Of a stretch of 64,000 nt of DNA, positions 10,064-24,540 are shown in pieces. How positions within the stretch are numbered: position 1 is the stretch's first letter; the number at the start of each line of letters is the position of its first letter. The notes under the pieces are model-generated. The model saw only the letters and a list, made by a program, of their open reading frames with translations. It searched no databases and was not told the origin of the DNA. Position numbers and translations under genes: made by a program. Source of the DNA: Neodontobutis hainanensis (lineage: Eukaryota; Chordata; Actinopteri; Gobiiformes; Odontobutidae); the NCBI GenBank assembly GCA_024349245.1, contig JALDNG010000041.1, positions 8,022,501 through 8,086,500 of the forward strand, in the 5' to 3' direction.

Positions 10064-13000
10064 TTTACTGCAAAATACAAGAAAAAAGTTATAGAATTAT
10101 CTGAAATTATATACACTATATACTATATATTTTTTTTTAACTAATGACAAAAAAGACTGTATTATTTGTGGTAAAATCTTAAGACAATAAAAGCTATACT
10201 CTAGGCACACGATGGCAACCAGGATTTGGTTTACTTAAGCAGTGTTGTGGTAAGAAACATTTATGGGAGATATTACAACTCCCTTTATTGTGTTGTGCTT
10301 TGAGTTTCTTGACTAAAGACAAAATGAGAGGATTTAAAAAATGTAATGATTCATGTTGATTCAACGCCCCAACGGTTACATCTGCGGTTCCAGGCCAACT
10401 GGATCTGAGCAATTACCATGTCAGTCCTAATCGCTTACATTACTCTTACATACTCAACAAGACAACACAGAGATGTTTTGACGTCTCCTCTTTTTACAAT
10501 ATGTGCATTAAAACATCATCAACACAGCGGCTGCCAACTATGACAACAGTCTCGATTGTGTCCCTGCGCTCCTCGTTCAGGGACACTGGGGCAGGGCCAG
10601 TCTCAGCTGACTGTGGGTGTGAAGGTTTCTCTCCTGCAAGTCATTCAACAAGTGATGAATGTCTTTTGACTGCGGGATCAAATCAAAGCACTCCTTGACA
10701 GAAAATGGGAGAAGCCTGATGACTTGATGATTAGCGATTGCTCTGAGCACTGTTTGTATCTTTGGCCACACATGCATATGTTAATGCTTTATGTAAGAAA
10801 CATTTTGAACAGCAGAAGAATTCTTGCAAGATGTGTGAGTTTGCAGTCCATCTCTCACTGCTGGGCGGCCGTGTTATTGCGCTTGAACTGCTGCGGATTC
10901 GGACCAATAGTGTGGAAATCCTGGCAGTTGTGTGCGTGTTAGGTTTGAAAACTAAGCAACCCTTTTACTGTTGTAATTTAAACAACGTGGCATTGCTCTG
11001 GTTGGATGACATTGTGCAAAGACTGTTACTGGCTGGTGGCACATCCAGTTGCCGCTGGTGTAATCCCTTTCTCACTTGTTTTTTCTGTTCCATGCCTATT
11101 TGAAAACATTCATTTACGTGACAGCTCGAGTTCTAAAGTTATGACAACACCATTCAGAGCTATCCAGGTACCTTTACAACAGAAAATGGAAAGATTTGAT
11201 CACTCCCCCTTTTCTGTGTCTCGTATTTGTGGTTTCACAAACCATACATGTAGTAATGTGTCATGTAAAAGACGTTGAGAAGACTTTCATTGTATTCTAC
11301 TGCCTCATCTTCTCTTTAATCCAGTCTCTATTGCGAGACTTTTTAATAGGAAGCTGTTTTGAAACAGTTAGCTTGTATTTGTGACAAAATAAATAAAAAA
11401 TGATGCCACTCACGCACGTCATCAACCAATGAACGCAATCAAGATGGTAAATATAATGTAATATTTTATCAGTACATCCACGTGTTGCTTATGTCATTTA
11501 TACATTGAACTAGTCATAATTCAAAAGAGATTATGATGTAATAAATTCACTTTAGATGATTTCTCTGAGCTTCTTTCTCTGCCCGGTAACAGTGGAAACC
11601 GTGCCAAAAGACATGATGCACTGATTGACTACTGTGTGCTCGCTGCAGATGTTCAGTGAGCTCACTTAGTGTCATAGCATCATTAATCTGTTTTTACAGC
11701 CCCTGTCTGTCGACGTTATCACTCTATGTCATGTGTCTGAGTGTAATGTCTGTTCATTTAAACTGCAATGACAAATTTACACCAGTTTCTCTGACGATTA
11801 GCGGGATCAATATTATCTTCTGCATAAACACCCTCCTCTCTGTAATTGCTGCTAATGTCTAAATTACACATCAGGGCTGTGTGTAAAGCTAAGCCGAGCT
11901 GTTTGTTCTGATACGACACAGAGCCGGCTGAGGTTAGCTGTTTATTCTGACAAGGCAAACTAATTAAATAGGCGGCCTCATAGGCATACTTTGAACAGGT
12001 TTTTAAAAAGATGCTGCACAAACACGGCTGTGTAAACTGAAGGCAAGACATCAACCGATAAAGTGGAAGTGCTGACAGCGTGTTAGACAGGAATTGACTT
12101 AGTAAGCTGAAAAAAGGAAATTGTGACATTACTGCAGAATTGTGTCTCGAAACACAGTAGTCAGAGGATTTGATCGAGCAGTTACTGACACATTGGTAAA
12201 CACATTATAAAGTATCTCTACAAAAGCAGGAAGTTTACACAATGTTTCCAGTAGATTTTTGGAAACATATCTTCCCAATAGCCTTTTATGTGTTTCCTAT
12301 TTAAAAGGAGAAAATAATGTTATATAAGAGCAACTAGTGCGCTGTAATATAGACATTTTAATAGATACACATTCAACACTCTATAACTGATACAGACACA
12401 ACCAGCACACACCGTCTGTGCTAAACATGAAGCTAAAGAGGCTAATGTCTTTAGCTCCTGAGACATTGTAGATAGTTGTTGTGTTATTTTGAACATTGCT
12501 AAAACTCTGTAACTCATCTGTAGAGGCCTGTTCAGCTTTAGGTAATGTTACAGAATCTCTTACATTGATAGTCTCACCTTAAAAAAAACATGTCTTGCTG
12601 CTGTTGTGACTCTAGTGTCAACTTTTTCATTTGACTTGATATAAATATTTACGTAAAGTACATACTGCAAAGGAAAAAGAAACATGCAACTAAATAATTC
12701 AGTAACTGTAATTTTACTTTGTAGCTGAATATTGGACAATCATTTCCCGGCAGTGTTTTTGATAGAAAATCACCAAAGAGTACGACCTTTTGTCACAGAA
12801 CAGAGTGAACCAGCCAACCGTGTTTGTGCCAGCGTTCTCCAACATTAGTGCTGCAAATGCAAAATCAGCAACAACCAGTGCTAGACTAGGCCATACTAAA
12901 CTGTGTATTGCTTAATACTAACCATTCAGCATTACCTAGAAACCCTCCAAATAATGAAATAATGGTTAGGCTTTCTTTCTGACGGCGGCTTCCAATAATA

Positions 13001-14670
13001 TTGTGCAAATGTAGAGCAAATTATTTTGACTGTTGCTCTGATGCATATTTTCTTATTTGCAGAAGTTTGTCTAATGTAGCTGAAATATGTAATGTTTCTA
13101 AAAAAAAGTAAAATAATGAATTGTAAATGATTAATTGAGCAAGAGTGACTTGGTTTGGTGAAAATCAGTAACTCAGTGAGGTACACTACACTGGTGTATT
13201 TGAGTGTTACACGGCTCATCGAGCAGGCACACTGCGGTCCTCTCACATGTGGTCTTTTATCAGCATCATGTTCCACTTGAACCGTTTTGACCAATGTGCT
13301 AAAAGGAAACACAAAGCAGTAACAATAAAAAAACTAAAAAATATTGTTTAGCTTGTTTAAGGAATTCCATCAAAAAAATATAATAAACACCACAAAACCC
13401 AACCATTTTCTAAGTTCGTGTCTGGTATTATTTCTCTGCAATACCTCACATGGCCTCTGGAGGAACTGGCGGCATTGGAGAGTGGGCTGTACCTCATCCA
13501 GTTCTTTTATTACACGTCCATGACACTACCTTTCTACACAATCATTTTATTTTATGAACCTAACCTAACATTTTTCTTCTGCCAATTTATTTAATCAATT
13601 ATCATATCAAATTTTCATGCGTTATTTTTTTTTTGTGAGTCGTAAAAATGAGAACATAATGAAAAATCAAACAAACAAATATACTGAAATCAAATTAAAT
13701 GGATGTTGTGGATTTATTCTGAACGCCACTCTGAGGTTCTGGCGACTGCTGTCTGGCTGTCAGACCTGGTTAGCTCTCGTCGGAGTGTGGCGAACTCAGG
13801 CATGAGGACACGGGATTGCCCAACCATACCAGTCAAGTGTCAACACGAATTATTGGAAAAGGCATGCAGGCATAGTTGGATGTCGTTGCCACAACATTCA
13901 TATGAGACTGGTGAGATTTCCAAACTTTAGTTCTTCTTTTTAACCCATTAACGGCAATTGTTACAACGGCTCAAATAGTACAACAACCTAAATGTATCTT
14001 TGTTTCCTGAAACGTGGATTCCCAGATTCAAAATACATTATCACATCTAGTACGTGAGGATAGTTCATGGTGTTATGCTACAAAGCTTGTACAAAAGACT
14101 TTGTAACAAAATGTATTAAAACTGTTAAAATTAAACACAAGCAAAGATATTCCAACAACACAACTTTTAAATGAAATATCTTGTACTGCAGGAAACTCAA
14201 ACACTATTTAGGATTTGTAAAACACACTTTAATAAATTGCCATATGGTATAGACAATAATGGGTAAAATTAAGCCCATTGAAATTTTTATTTATTTTTTC
14301 ATTGTAAAATTTGTCTGGTTAGTTCAAAATTGGAATTTAAAGAGAGAACAGCAACGGATGCAGGATAAACTGCCTCTGTACGTAAAAGCCTGCCCCGAGC
14401 AAATGTGAAGGGATAAAGAGAGTTTCTCAATGGGCAGTGAATGGGTATGGCTGGCCAGGCTGGGGGAATTACGTCTCAGATAAAATACCACTTTTCTTCT
14501 GGAACAAATATGAGTGTTAGCACCTAAAACATTGTAGCCTACTTTTAAAGACGGAGCACTACTAACGAAACCTATTAAGTCTGTTCACACATTAGCAGAA
14601 GATCATGCAGCCGGCTCTGTCATTGCTTTTAGTGTATTTCTTTTCACCAAACAAGTCAGGTTTACAGAAA
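8670..14670. other. AT-rich non-coding stretch
   Basis: No gene or clearly classified repeat is seen. The content is mostly AT-rich with short T and A runs (for example 10020-10070). The more balanced patches at 10540-11060 and 13700-13900 contain open frames of 60-113 codons that match nothing I know and overlap on both strands. Confidence 0.5.
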
Positions 14671-14679
14671 AGGGGTCAC

Positions 14680-14722
14680 AAAGTGCAGCAGGTAAAGCGT
14701 GTCGATCTGATCACTGAATGAA
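14680..14722 (+). repeat. Degenerate tRNA-like SINE head fragment
   Basis: GTGCAGCAGGTAAAGCGTGT followed by a CGATCTGATCACTGAA-type sequence resembles the A-box half of fish tRNA-derived SINEs. There is no tail downstream, so it is only a fragment. Confidence 0.35.
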
Positions 14723-17700
14723 AACCGAAACAAGCTTAACATCAAAGAAAATCTGCATTTTATCTAAAGTTTAGAAATATGTGACGGCCAGCGTGTTTGT
14801 CTTGAACAACTGTGTAAATATACTGCTGAAGTCATTCTAGAGCACAGACTTTTATCAAAGAGGGCCAAGTGTGCACAGACCTGACTTAAATAACTGCACA
14901 ACTGTTTAATAAAAAAACTGTTTTCAGTAAAAGTGAAAAACAAAACAAAAACCCAATTCATTCTTCATCATTTACAAGCAATCGAAGTTCAGGTCTGAAC
15001 AGGCCTTAACAAAATAACAGCTTTATTTCACACCTGGAGAAGAAAAGAGGACAAGCTGTAGGGAATCCCCAAAACTGCCACAAAGCTGAGATCTTAGTTA
15101 ATTTAAACTTAAACTAAAGTTTATTACAAAAGCGAGCAGTGCGTATCATACACAATGTTGGATTTTAAGAACTAAGTCATTTTTTTCAATCTAAACTGGT
15201 AAATACCCACAACCTTTTGAAATATTATACAGTACACATTTTAATGAGCACATTCAGTAGATTATTATAAAGAAGTATAGAAGAGTTTTTCACAGTGAAA
15301 GACAGAACTCATAGTCTGAGAGGATCTGGAGGTTTGACATGAAGAGTTTTTGTTTGTCTGTAGGTGAGCTGAAAATGTGGAGCAGTCTGGATCTCCAACA
15401 CAAACAATGCCTAAATATTCACAGATTTAAGTCACTTAAGGAACAGATGGTCTGGTCACAGAACAGAGAGGGCGGGGCTTAAATGGCATTATGTCATAGT
15501 AAAGTCATGGCTCGTACCTCACCAGGTTGGTATGTGATAGTGTTGCAATATATTGTATTTTAATCTCAAGGAAAATGATTTGTTCCTGTGGGAACATTAT
15601 TGTGAATGTGTATATGTATCTACAGTATGTTTTAAATTACAGATGGGGGTGGGATTAAAAAGGTTTTTCTTTTTCCCACTGCTTTTTGAGCAGATATTGT
15701 TGTGGGGAAAATGCAAATTTAATTTATTTATAATATTTCTAGAAATAATAAATAAACAAACAAAACTTGCTCTACTACCGTGAGGTAAAAAGAGAAATTG
15801 AATTTTAAACCTTTGTCATTAACTCAACTTTGAAACGATACAAAGCCCAAGCCCAAATTACACTAACAAATCCAAACACTCAAAACACAGTAGAAAAATT
15901 CCATATGAAGCATATATCTATGGTGTCCGTTACACAGCACCCCTGTGGTCTGAATATGGAGAGGGATCATTCTTTCCCCTCAAAGAATTTAGCTGCTTTG
16001 AATCACTGTTGTCCCGTCCCCACTGTTTTTCTGTTTTTGATGCTCTTGGTGCAGGACAAATTTTCCTTGGGGCAAGAAGGGTTTCTTTTATTTATGAAAA
16101 TCAAATTATAAGTTGTGGTATTTTCAGTTTTGCTTCATCAAGGTTTGATACATTGCCAGTTTTTCCATTTTTTTTCCTAAAATATTTCAACAGTTCAGAG
16201 CAGAGTGACCTCGTGGATGGTTACGGCCTTTCCCAGAATGTACAAACACAACTTTCATTTGGAAACTCCCGACTCACATATTTTCTAATGTAGATATAGA
16301 TATCCCACATATTTTTGTGCTGTCAACATTCTCTATCTATGTCCAAAGTGAAACATTTGATCCAAACACTCCAATCAGATGGACATGCTTCTTAAAAGAC
16401 TTTCTGAGTTATAAATATCAAATCTGCCTCCGACACTTTTTCAAGACTTAAGCTCGTTCTGGGGTAAATAAGAATGGTGCCTTCAAAGCTTAAACTTCAC
16501 TTTTTGAAGAAAAAAAAAAAAAAGAAGGAAAACTCTTCAAAGTGGGAAGCGTTTTTCTGCTGGCGGAATGATTAGGACTGGCTTTAAAGAGAGATGATGA
16601 GAAGGGCTGGTGTAAGCTCGCAGGGGAAGAGCGGCAAATTGCACTGTGTAACCCCATGTAACCGGTGGCTAAGTGGAGATGGCACCCCGCAGGACCCCTC
16701 TCTTCACTTGTGCTGACTCCCGTAGAGCCAGGAGGGACGAGGGAGGAGCGCCTCCCTGTGGCTGGACAGGGAAGGATTTCTCTGCACTGTGAGAGCCCAG
16801 AGCGGTGATGTTTATATAACACACATAAATCAGGGATGCATCTTCCATGAACTCGTACGACACCAGGAAATAGAGGTATGGAAACATAAAAGATGTTTAA
16901 TTTAGTATGGTGACAGAATATAATCTTTTAATAAGGACATAAGTCTGAATTCCCCATCTTCTCCACAAAAAGGGTAATCGCTGTAGTCTATTTGCTTTCA
17001 TTACTGGGCCTTATAAACAAGGTCAGATGGGCTTTAGTCAGTCTCTAACAGGCCTTAAACAGATTTGTATAAGTTTTAATCCATACTTGTTTTGTTCATT
17101 TGTATGACCTCTCCATTGATCTTTTGTGGATATATGAAAAGGTTGTACATTTGCAAATATAGCTGTTAAAAAGCAGATAGTAACCTGTATGGAAAGTCAG
17201 TTGCCGAACTGTAATGTAAAAAAAAAAACAAGAAAAAAACCCACATTAACACAATGAATAAACATATAGTATAAAAATCATACACTGAGGACATACAGTG
17301 GGTTGTGTAATTTATTGTTGTTTATAAGGCAGATCAGGTGAGGGCAACTTTGCAACAGACCTTTTCATTTCATTTTAAATTTATGGCTCCAGGTTGGTGG
17401 CTCTGGCAAGTAACAAGTACAGAGGAATAATCTGTGTCAAACGCTGGTGATATACTGAGCATGAAGTCATAAAAAATGGAATGCTAATGAGAGCGAATTA
17501 AAGTCCAGTGTACTGGAACAAATACAACGGATGTCATATTTTTGGGGAGAAAAGAATGACTTGGTATCTGGTTTTAACACTTTTAAACATACTCAGCTAA
17601 TCTTATTTTGCAGAATTGCCAATATTTAGTCTTGTTTTCTATGGTTCTGCCCAAACATAAACAAAAATGATTGTGATATTGTTTTCTGTTTTTTGCCCAT

Positions 17701-18300
17701 TCCTGAAAGGTAGATGTGTTTTTCCTCATTCCCCTACACATGCATGTCTTTGGATGTACCTGGAGAAAACCCAAGGAAACACCAAAAGGGAATTAAAACA
17801 TACAGTCTTTCAATCAATCACAAGTTATTCATTTAGATAAACAGTATAGATACAGAAATTAAATTACTTTTTATGGGGTTACATACTTAAAATACCTGCC
17901 AGCCATCTTTGTTGCTATAGGCAACCGCTAGCCTGGCCAGCAATCCAACTTCTTCTTCTTTAATATCTATAGAATTAGACATTAACTTTCAGGAACCGTT
18001 TCAAATAGATATAGATTTAAAGTACCTCTGAATGCAGAGGGAATCAGAATTCAAGCAAACATATGGTGCAATTTTCAATTTTCAAGTGACTATTAACAGT
18101 TTTGGTTTGACACACCCATAACCAAGCAAAGACTTTCCAGTACAAGATAGATTTAAGTGAGTTTGTGAAATTCCAAATCTCACGAGAATGTAGTTGCTGC
18201 ACAAGTTAAATAAAAGGACTTTAAACCATTTAATTGCAGTTGCATTATGAGACTAAAGTTGTTTTCCAACTGTGAACCTTCTTCACTATTAGAAAAAATC
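14723..18300. other. Non-coding stretch with short repeat pieces
   Basis: No coding exon is recognised. 16500-16870 is a repeat-poor block of balanced composition that may be regulatory. 17735-17790 (CATGCATGTCTTTGG...GGAGAAAACCC) is a - strand piece of a very common teleost dispersed repeat. 18141-18189 matches 40358-40405 at about 84% over 49 bp and is a second short dispersed repeat. Confidence 0.5.
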
Positions 18301-19010
18301 TGTATTATTCATTCGCAGCTGTGACTCTGGACCGGGGCAGAGCACATGTTGCCATGTTTGCCCCTCGGCTGCGGTCCAGGGCTCAGAATGCAAGGGAGTG
18401 GAGCCGAGGGAAGCTGTGCAGCTCAAAGCCCCACGCCAGGGGTCCTCAGCAGGGGTCGAGCCCACAGCTGGGACCCTCCTCTCCGGCTCTCCAGTATCAA
18501 CAACGGGAGCTAAAACTTCTACCCGAGAACCGAGAGCAGCTGTCTTCTCTAATCTGTCTCCAATCCAGATCTTTTACCAGACTGAAATACACTGAAGGGC
18601 CACAATGTCACAAGTGGGGCACCGGTGTTCTAGCGACAAAAGGAAAGCAGTCTGAATGCTGGGAGTGCACGTAAATGTCACGCTAATGCAGCCTGTACAT
18701 GTTTGTCTCAAACCTATTTGCATGAGTCCAATTGGAAATGTGAAAGTCTAATGTGGACGCCCTTGACCCGGCGTATTGTCTGTGGCTCGACTTCAAAAAG
18801 CTCCTGATTTGCACAAAATGAAGCAAACAGCGCAGTGTTGAAACGCTGCCAAAATGCCTTGGAATTCATGAGACTCAGGTTTGTGCTGTCGTTGTGGTCA
18901 TGCCAAATGGAATCTGTTTGACAGAGGCTTGTGTTGTTGACGAGGGAGGCATTTATACATTCAAACCTTAAGGTGGTTCATTCTGTACATGATTCAAAGG
19001 GTTAAAGGGA
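18300..19010. other. Repeat-poor block, candidate conserved non-coding element
   Basis: This block has clearly higher GC than its flanks, no recognised repeat, and motifs such as ATTTGCAT (octamer-like, near 18717) and TTGACAG. An open frame of 117 codons (18321-18674) follows an acceptor-like GCAG but resembles no known protein and lacks a credible donor. A regulatory role is inferred from composition and position in a desert. Confidence 0.3.
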
Positions 19011-19124
19011 GAGTGACACGAAGGAAGCTAAATCTATTTTCTTGATTTGTCATATTTTCTATTTCTGAAATGTTTATGTATGTCATATTTTTGTCATTTT
19101 ATTTCAAATGTGTGGTCAACATCT

Positions 19125-19172
19125 TGTTTTAAATGTGCTTTGAAAATAAAGTTGGATTGATTGATTTGTCCT
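19125..19172 (+). repeat. LINE 3' tail
   Basis: TTTAAATGTGCTTTGAAAAT followed by AAAGTTGGATTGATTGATT is the typical 3' end of fish non-LTR retrotransposons. It is a heavily 5'-truncated copy. A similar tail occurs at about 24735-24800. Confidence 0.5.
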
Positions 19173-22100
19173 GACGGCGATTTAAGATTTTGCCTCTAAT
19201 CTGATCTTTTGTGCTTAAAACTATTTTATTTTTTATTTTTGTATCATGTTAGTTTTTTTTCATCACTTAGAGTACATGCACGTGGTGTGAACTTAAATTG
19301 TTTTGTGTTCGCTGCAGGATAAACAGTTTTGGTGAGGCATATGCACTAAGCTCATTTGTTGTAGTTTTTCCACAAAAACACACGTGTCTTCCTGTAGTCC
19401 ATGTTCCTGCTTCGCGTTGCCTCATAATGACACTTGATTAATGACGGCACCGAATGCAGTCTAACATTGAGGTGCATGTGCATGTCTGTTTAAATTATAA
19501 AATCATGACCAGTAATTTTCTGCAGGATATTGCTTCCTTGTGGTAAAATTTTCACTTTTTGTTTTTGTTGTTTTTACTTGTACAGCTTTCACATTTTCTC
19601 TGTTCCCTTTCTGCGGTGCAGGCATCTTTGAAAGTGTCAACTGAAGTGACCGCTTTTCTCTGTGAAAGTGCACAAACCCTGGCTTCTCACAGAATTAAAA
19701 TACCGCCATTGTGATATCTCTGAATTGAAATTTCAGTTTTGAGAAGAAAACTCTAATGGAAAATTTGGTTTGCATTTGTTCTCCAAGAATTACTTTTTAA
19801 ACATTTTCTCTTTATTTTACCGTAATATATGAAGTAATTGTACTTATGGGTCACTTTCAGCTGCAGTTTAAAGATGAAGTTTATGGCTCGAAAGATAAAG
19901 TTGTTCATTTTTGTTTAAAAGGTCAGAGTGGTTTCAAAACCAGATGTGTCCTAATTTACACTCGGCGATTTCAGATTGTCCGAACAGCTGTGTGAAGAAC
20001 TGTGATTCCTATTGGCTGTGCCTCGCAGCCGGAGAGGAAACTGACCGCTCAGGTGAACCCAGGTGAAAGTTACCGTCCGTTAAATTAATCCAAATCAATG
20101 TTGGAAAAATGTATACTGTGAAGAGCGGTGTTTTAGGCGAGATCTAGGAGACATATGTTGTTAAATTATTATGTGCATCTTTGTTGTAGTATTAAAGACA
20201 GTTGTTTTTTTTTTTAAATCCAAACCTTCACCTTTGATTACTTTAGGACACAAATTTAAATTTAGGTCAAAACTATAGATTATTTATGAACATTATTATT
20301 GGAGTTGAATGGAAATTGCACACATTCATTTATTTTTAGTGCATATACAATTTGATACAATATTTAATTTTGTGCAGACAAATACTAAAAAAGGAAAAGC
20401 ACTATATAAATACATACCATTACTGTACCTCACTCCTGGAACCAAGGAGTTTCCATTATTGGAATGCTTCATAACTCTTTCCATTATGCTTTTAGTTCTA
20501 TGTTGATTGTATTTTCTAAGTGTTGTTACAGCAATCAGAGTATTTCAGATCCCTGTTAGTATACTCCTTTGAAGCACTCACCCTTTAACATCTTTTAGTC
20601 CAAGCATCTGTTTTTGGGGGAATTGCAGACTCCTACTTTTCCACTTGATGGCAGTGTAGCATCAGCCATAACCATCCCCTAAAGCTTCCCTTTTTATCCT
20701 GCGTCATTAAGTGCCTACACAAAACAGTAAGAGGTGCACTATAGCCTCTTCACGATGGATAGCCTAACCTGGCTGGCCTGTAGCCCACAGGTGAGCTCTG
20801 GGCTTTAGCTTTGGCTCAGTCTGTCCATAGCTTCTGAAAAACCAACGCAACAGCTGTGGTAACCTTGGACAGTATGTCAGCAAATGATACATGTTGGGAA
20901 GTTTAACAATACGAGTCAGTTTAGGGCCAAGCTGGAACCTGCTCTTTAAGGACTGTTCAACTCCTCGTAACACATCAAGAAAGAGGAGTCAGTCCAAAGG
21001 ATGTTATGTTTATGAACAAACTAGAAATGAATTTAGTCGTGTGAAAGTGAATATCTTATGCTGTTAGATATCGGCACAGCCCAGAAGTCAGCTCATATAT
21101 TTGGAAATGCCTCTAGCAAAGTTAAATACAGTCTGTGGTGCTTTGTATTGTACTGTAGCGCTGATATTTACTGAATAAGTACTGCATTGAGGAAGCACAT
21201 ACAGTATTTATCGCAGGTTCCCATGTGGTACCGACAATACACATGCGAGTAATGGATTTCTCATCGAGCCTCGCACCAGGAGAAACGCAGTGTCTCACGT
21301 GCAATTGCTCATTTCGACCTATTTTGGGAGAGTAGGCTACCGTATGTCCTGAAATGTATGTGGTGATCCCAGAGGCCTTTAGGATTCAAGGAGACGTGTG
21401 CTTTTATAGGAAACCGTTAAAAGAATGTGCCTTAGTGCAAAGGCAGAGGAACATCAGTGATAATTAAAGAGTGTCATTCAGTAATCAGAGTTATTTATAA
21501 AAAAAACTTTAGGATTGTGTCATAAGAACATTTACTAAAATCACGAGTGGCCCATTCACCTATTTCTTCGGCTCTCCCATTAGATTTTCCACAGAATCAA
21601 TCCTACCTGACCAATCACAACTGTTTAACTAACATGTTCCAGAGGCAGTTTATTCTGAGTATGTTGGAGGTAGTTTAATCTGTGCCCATTTGTTCCGCCT
21701 CCTCAAACAAAAATTGTTATGGACCAAACCTTTTCTTTGTTTGGAAAAGAAAAAGAATTAGGATTGCTGGATTTCTTCAGGTAAACGATAATTATAGTAG
21801 TATTATGGGTATTATATATATATATTAATATTTTGTAACAGTATAAATACCTAAATAGCAGATCATTGTGGACATGTCACAAAACGTCTGTACCATAGAC
21901 GTTTAAAAACATTGTTGTACAGTGAGTTTTTAATCATACCATTGAGTACCTATTGCAAGATCATTCTAATATAGTTACAAGCCAATCCTTTCATTTTTGG
22001 AATCATGAAGTATTATGAGTTTTTTGTGGTCCATATTCTCACTAAAAACAAAAACAACTAAAAAAAATGAATAAAATTAAATAAAATATTGCTGTCAAAT

Positions 22101-24100
22101 GTATCTGCTCAAGTCAAAGAAACAAAAGTCACAAAATCAGAATTTAATTAATAATTTAATACCTTTTTTGTCTTTGTCCCATTTTGAGAAATAACCAAAA
22201 ATAAATACCTCAATAAAAGGACTTTGTTCTGTCAGGACACTTGTCATTCTAAATGAAATTGACTAAATCTTTTACAATAGTGGTCAATAGTCTGGTTAAA
22301 CTGTAAAATGAGCCTCTAGAGCTACTTTTACAAAATGAAAATGGCAGAGAGCTACTTGGGTTTATATAATTCATTCTCATATTTCAACACAAACAAAATA
22401 TTTCCCAGAACATTACCCCTGATCTTTTACAAATGTTGGTGTCCACAACTCACATTTAGGAATAAAACAAAACAAAAACTATAGGAATGCTATATTAATA
22501 AATCCCTCTGTAAAAGCCTCAGAATATAGTTAAGTATAAGTCTGGAAAATGTGGAGCTTGTAGGTCAGAGTGTGAGAAAAAACAGTTTAAACAAAAATGA
22601 GACCGTAAGATGTCATCCAGGCTTGATTATCAAGATAAAAAATGTTCAGTTCAGACCGAAAGCTCTGGCCAATATGCGCTCTTCTAAATATGAGGCACAC
22701 TCATTGATCTACATCGATGTCAGCAAGGAATAAATGGTTACTGATAATTCAGATTTTTCACTCGCTATGTCTGCTCACACAGAAATATGATGAAATGAAC
22801 AAAATAAAAAAAAGGGAAGCAAAGTGTAATGCAGATAAATATTGGCAATGCATTGACGTAATCTTTAATGATGCAGAGATAACTGTGGAATCACATTGGT
22901 CTGACACTGAACTCAGAACTACAGTAAGCTCTAAACTTCTGTCCAGTTTTACTTTAATAAAAGAGAAACAGGAAGGGTTATGCTAGGTGAATAGAGAGGG
23001 ATCCAGATGTCTTAGTTGGTTTTATTTCTTGCAAGAAAGGTCGAACAGTCTTACAGATCTGCAGTGTGAGAGTACAGTCCGGATGGGGTTTTATGTGGAT
23101 GTGTATGTGAGAACATGGCACAGGAAGTAGTCAAGATGAGCAGGACCGTGCTCTGGAAGATACATTAGTAATCGGATAAAGCAGTAGAGAAAAACATATT
23201 TAACAATGATGGCATCTAATCTAATATTTTCACACCATTCAATTTTGTTTTTCATGAAAAGAATTTAAACTAAAAACAATAGAATTACACAATTATAGAA
23301 AACAGAAGTAATAAATGCAGATTAAGATTCACTGTTTTCTCCTCTAACCCACTCTGCACTTCTCTCCCAAGGCGGCCCCCACCCTGGTGTGGACTCTGAC
23401 CTGGAAGTCTCCCTCTACCCTGACATAGCCAAAGCCCACATCAACCAGTACCAAAAAATAAATAAACATAAGATATACAGCCCAGACAGACAGACACGCA
23501 TAGAGACCAGCCGACACAGCGTGACAACCCACTTGCTGCTGTTGGGTTGGAACTAGAAAAAATAAAAAAATAAATATGTGGCGCTTTAATGGCCAGCCAG
23601 ACCCACCAACTATCTTAACAACATCAAGTGGGTCTGGAACCCCACCCATTGAGCTTGGTTTCCACCTGAGCCCAACACCAATGAACAATTTTAATCGTCT
23701 CAAACAGACTTTTTAAGCATTGCTTACGTCAGGTCATTTATTTACTGATGGTTTAATCTGCATCCATTTGTCCTGACCCCTGGAAATAAACTTAGATCAA
23801 CAGGACAGACCAGTTTTTTTTATGTATTAGAAAAACAGTTGAGATGGCTGGCCAGGCTAATGCAGAGCAGGAAGAAAATGTAATTTTTTTTGTGTGTAAA
23901 TGTTCCTTTTTTGATATTATGTTTGGCAGTAAAAGAGGGATAAATGATGGATTAGGGGAATAAAGTACAAATCAATAAAGTAGAATAAATTCCCATTATC
24001 ATTTTATGATTGAACCATAGTTCTTTATGTAATAAGAATAATAAGAGCATAATATAAATCTTGGAAACTACACAGTTCAGTCTCTCTGGCTTAAATCATT
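19173..24100. other. AT-rich non-coding stretch
   Basis: No gene is recognised. 23344-23703 has an unusual C-rich + strand (CAGACAGACAGAC, CCCACCC) and an open frame of 119 codons on the - strand that I cannot assign. It may be part of an unclassified repeat, with CTGGAACCCCACCCATTGAG as its most distinctive piece. Confidence 0.45.
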
Positions 24101-24540
24101 GCAAACCCCTTTATCTTGCAGCATAACCCTGGGAATGCTGTGGAAATATGTAACCAGCTGGGCACAAGTATGTTCAGTGTGCTAATGCAATCTGTCGAAC
24201 CAATATTTCTGATGGACCTGTTCTCCGTGTCAGCGTGAGTAAGTCATCCTGCCTTGAAAAGATACAATCGGCTCCAGAGCTGCCTTCAACGAGGCGCTGA
24301 GTGAATTAGGCGGGCAACCAGGGCTGTATTAAAAATTCCCGCTTGCTTCTTCATTCCCTGTGATGCCGTTTGATCTTGGCCTTTTATTCGTCCTATCCCT
24401 CATTCATCACCTCCATCGCTCCCTCAGTTTTGCTTGAAAGAAAAAAAAAGCTTTGAAAACCCTAGGAATTAATTGTACTGTCCCAGGACTTAAATCATTG
24501 GAGGATCACCCATCAGAGCCCAGTCTGTGCTCTTTTTGTT
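24100..24540. other. Repeat-poor block, candidate conserved non-coding element
   Basis: Balanced composition, no recognised repeat, and no open coding frame with splice sites. Motifs include GAATTAATTGT (24467-24477). Enhancer function is inferred only. Confidence 0.28.

Noticed and set aside
18321..18674. 117-codon open frame after an acceptor-like GCAG
   Set aside because: No donor, no known domain, and two overlapping frames are equally open. It is better explained by GC-rich non-coding sequence.
23344..23703. 119-codon - strand frame in a C-rich patch
   Set aside because: The composition is biased, no domain is seen, and it is probably part of an unclassified repeat.
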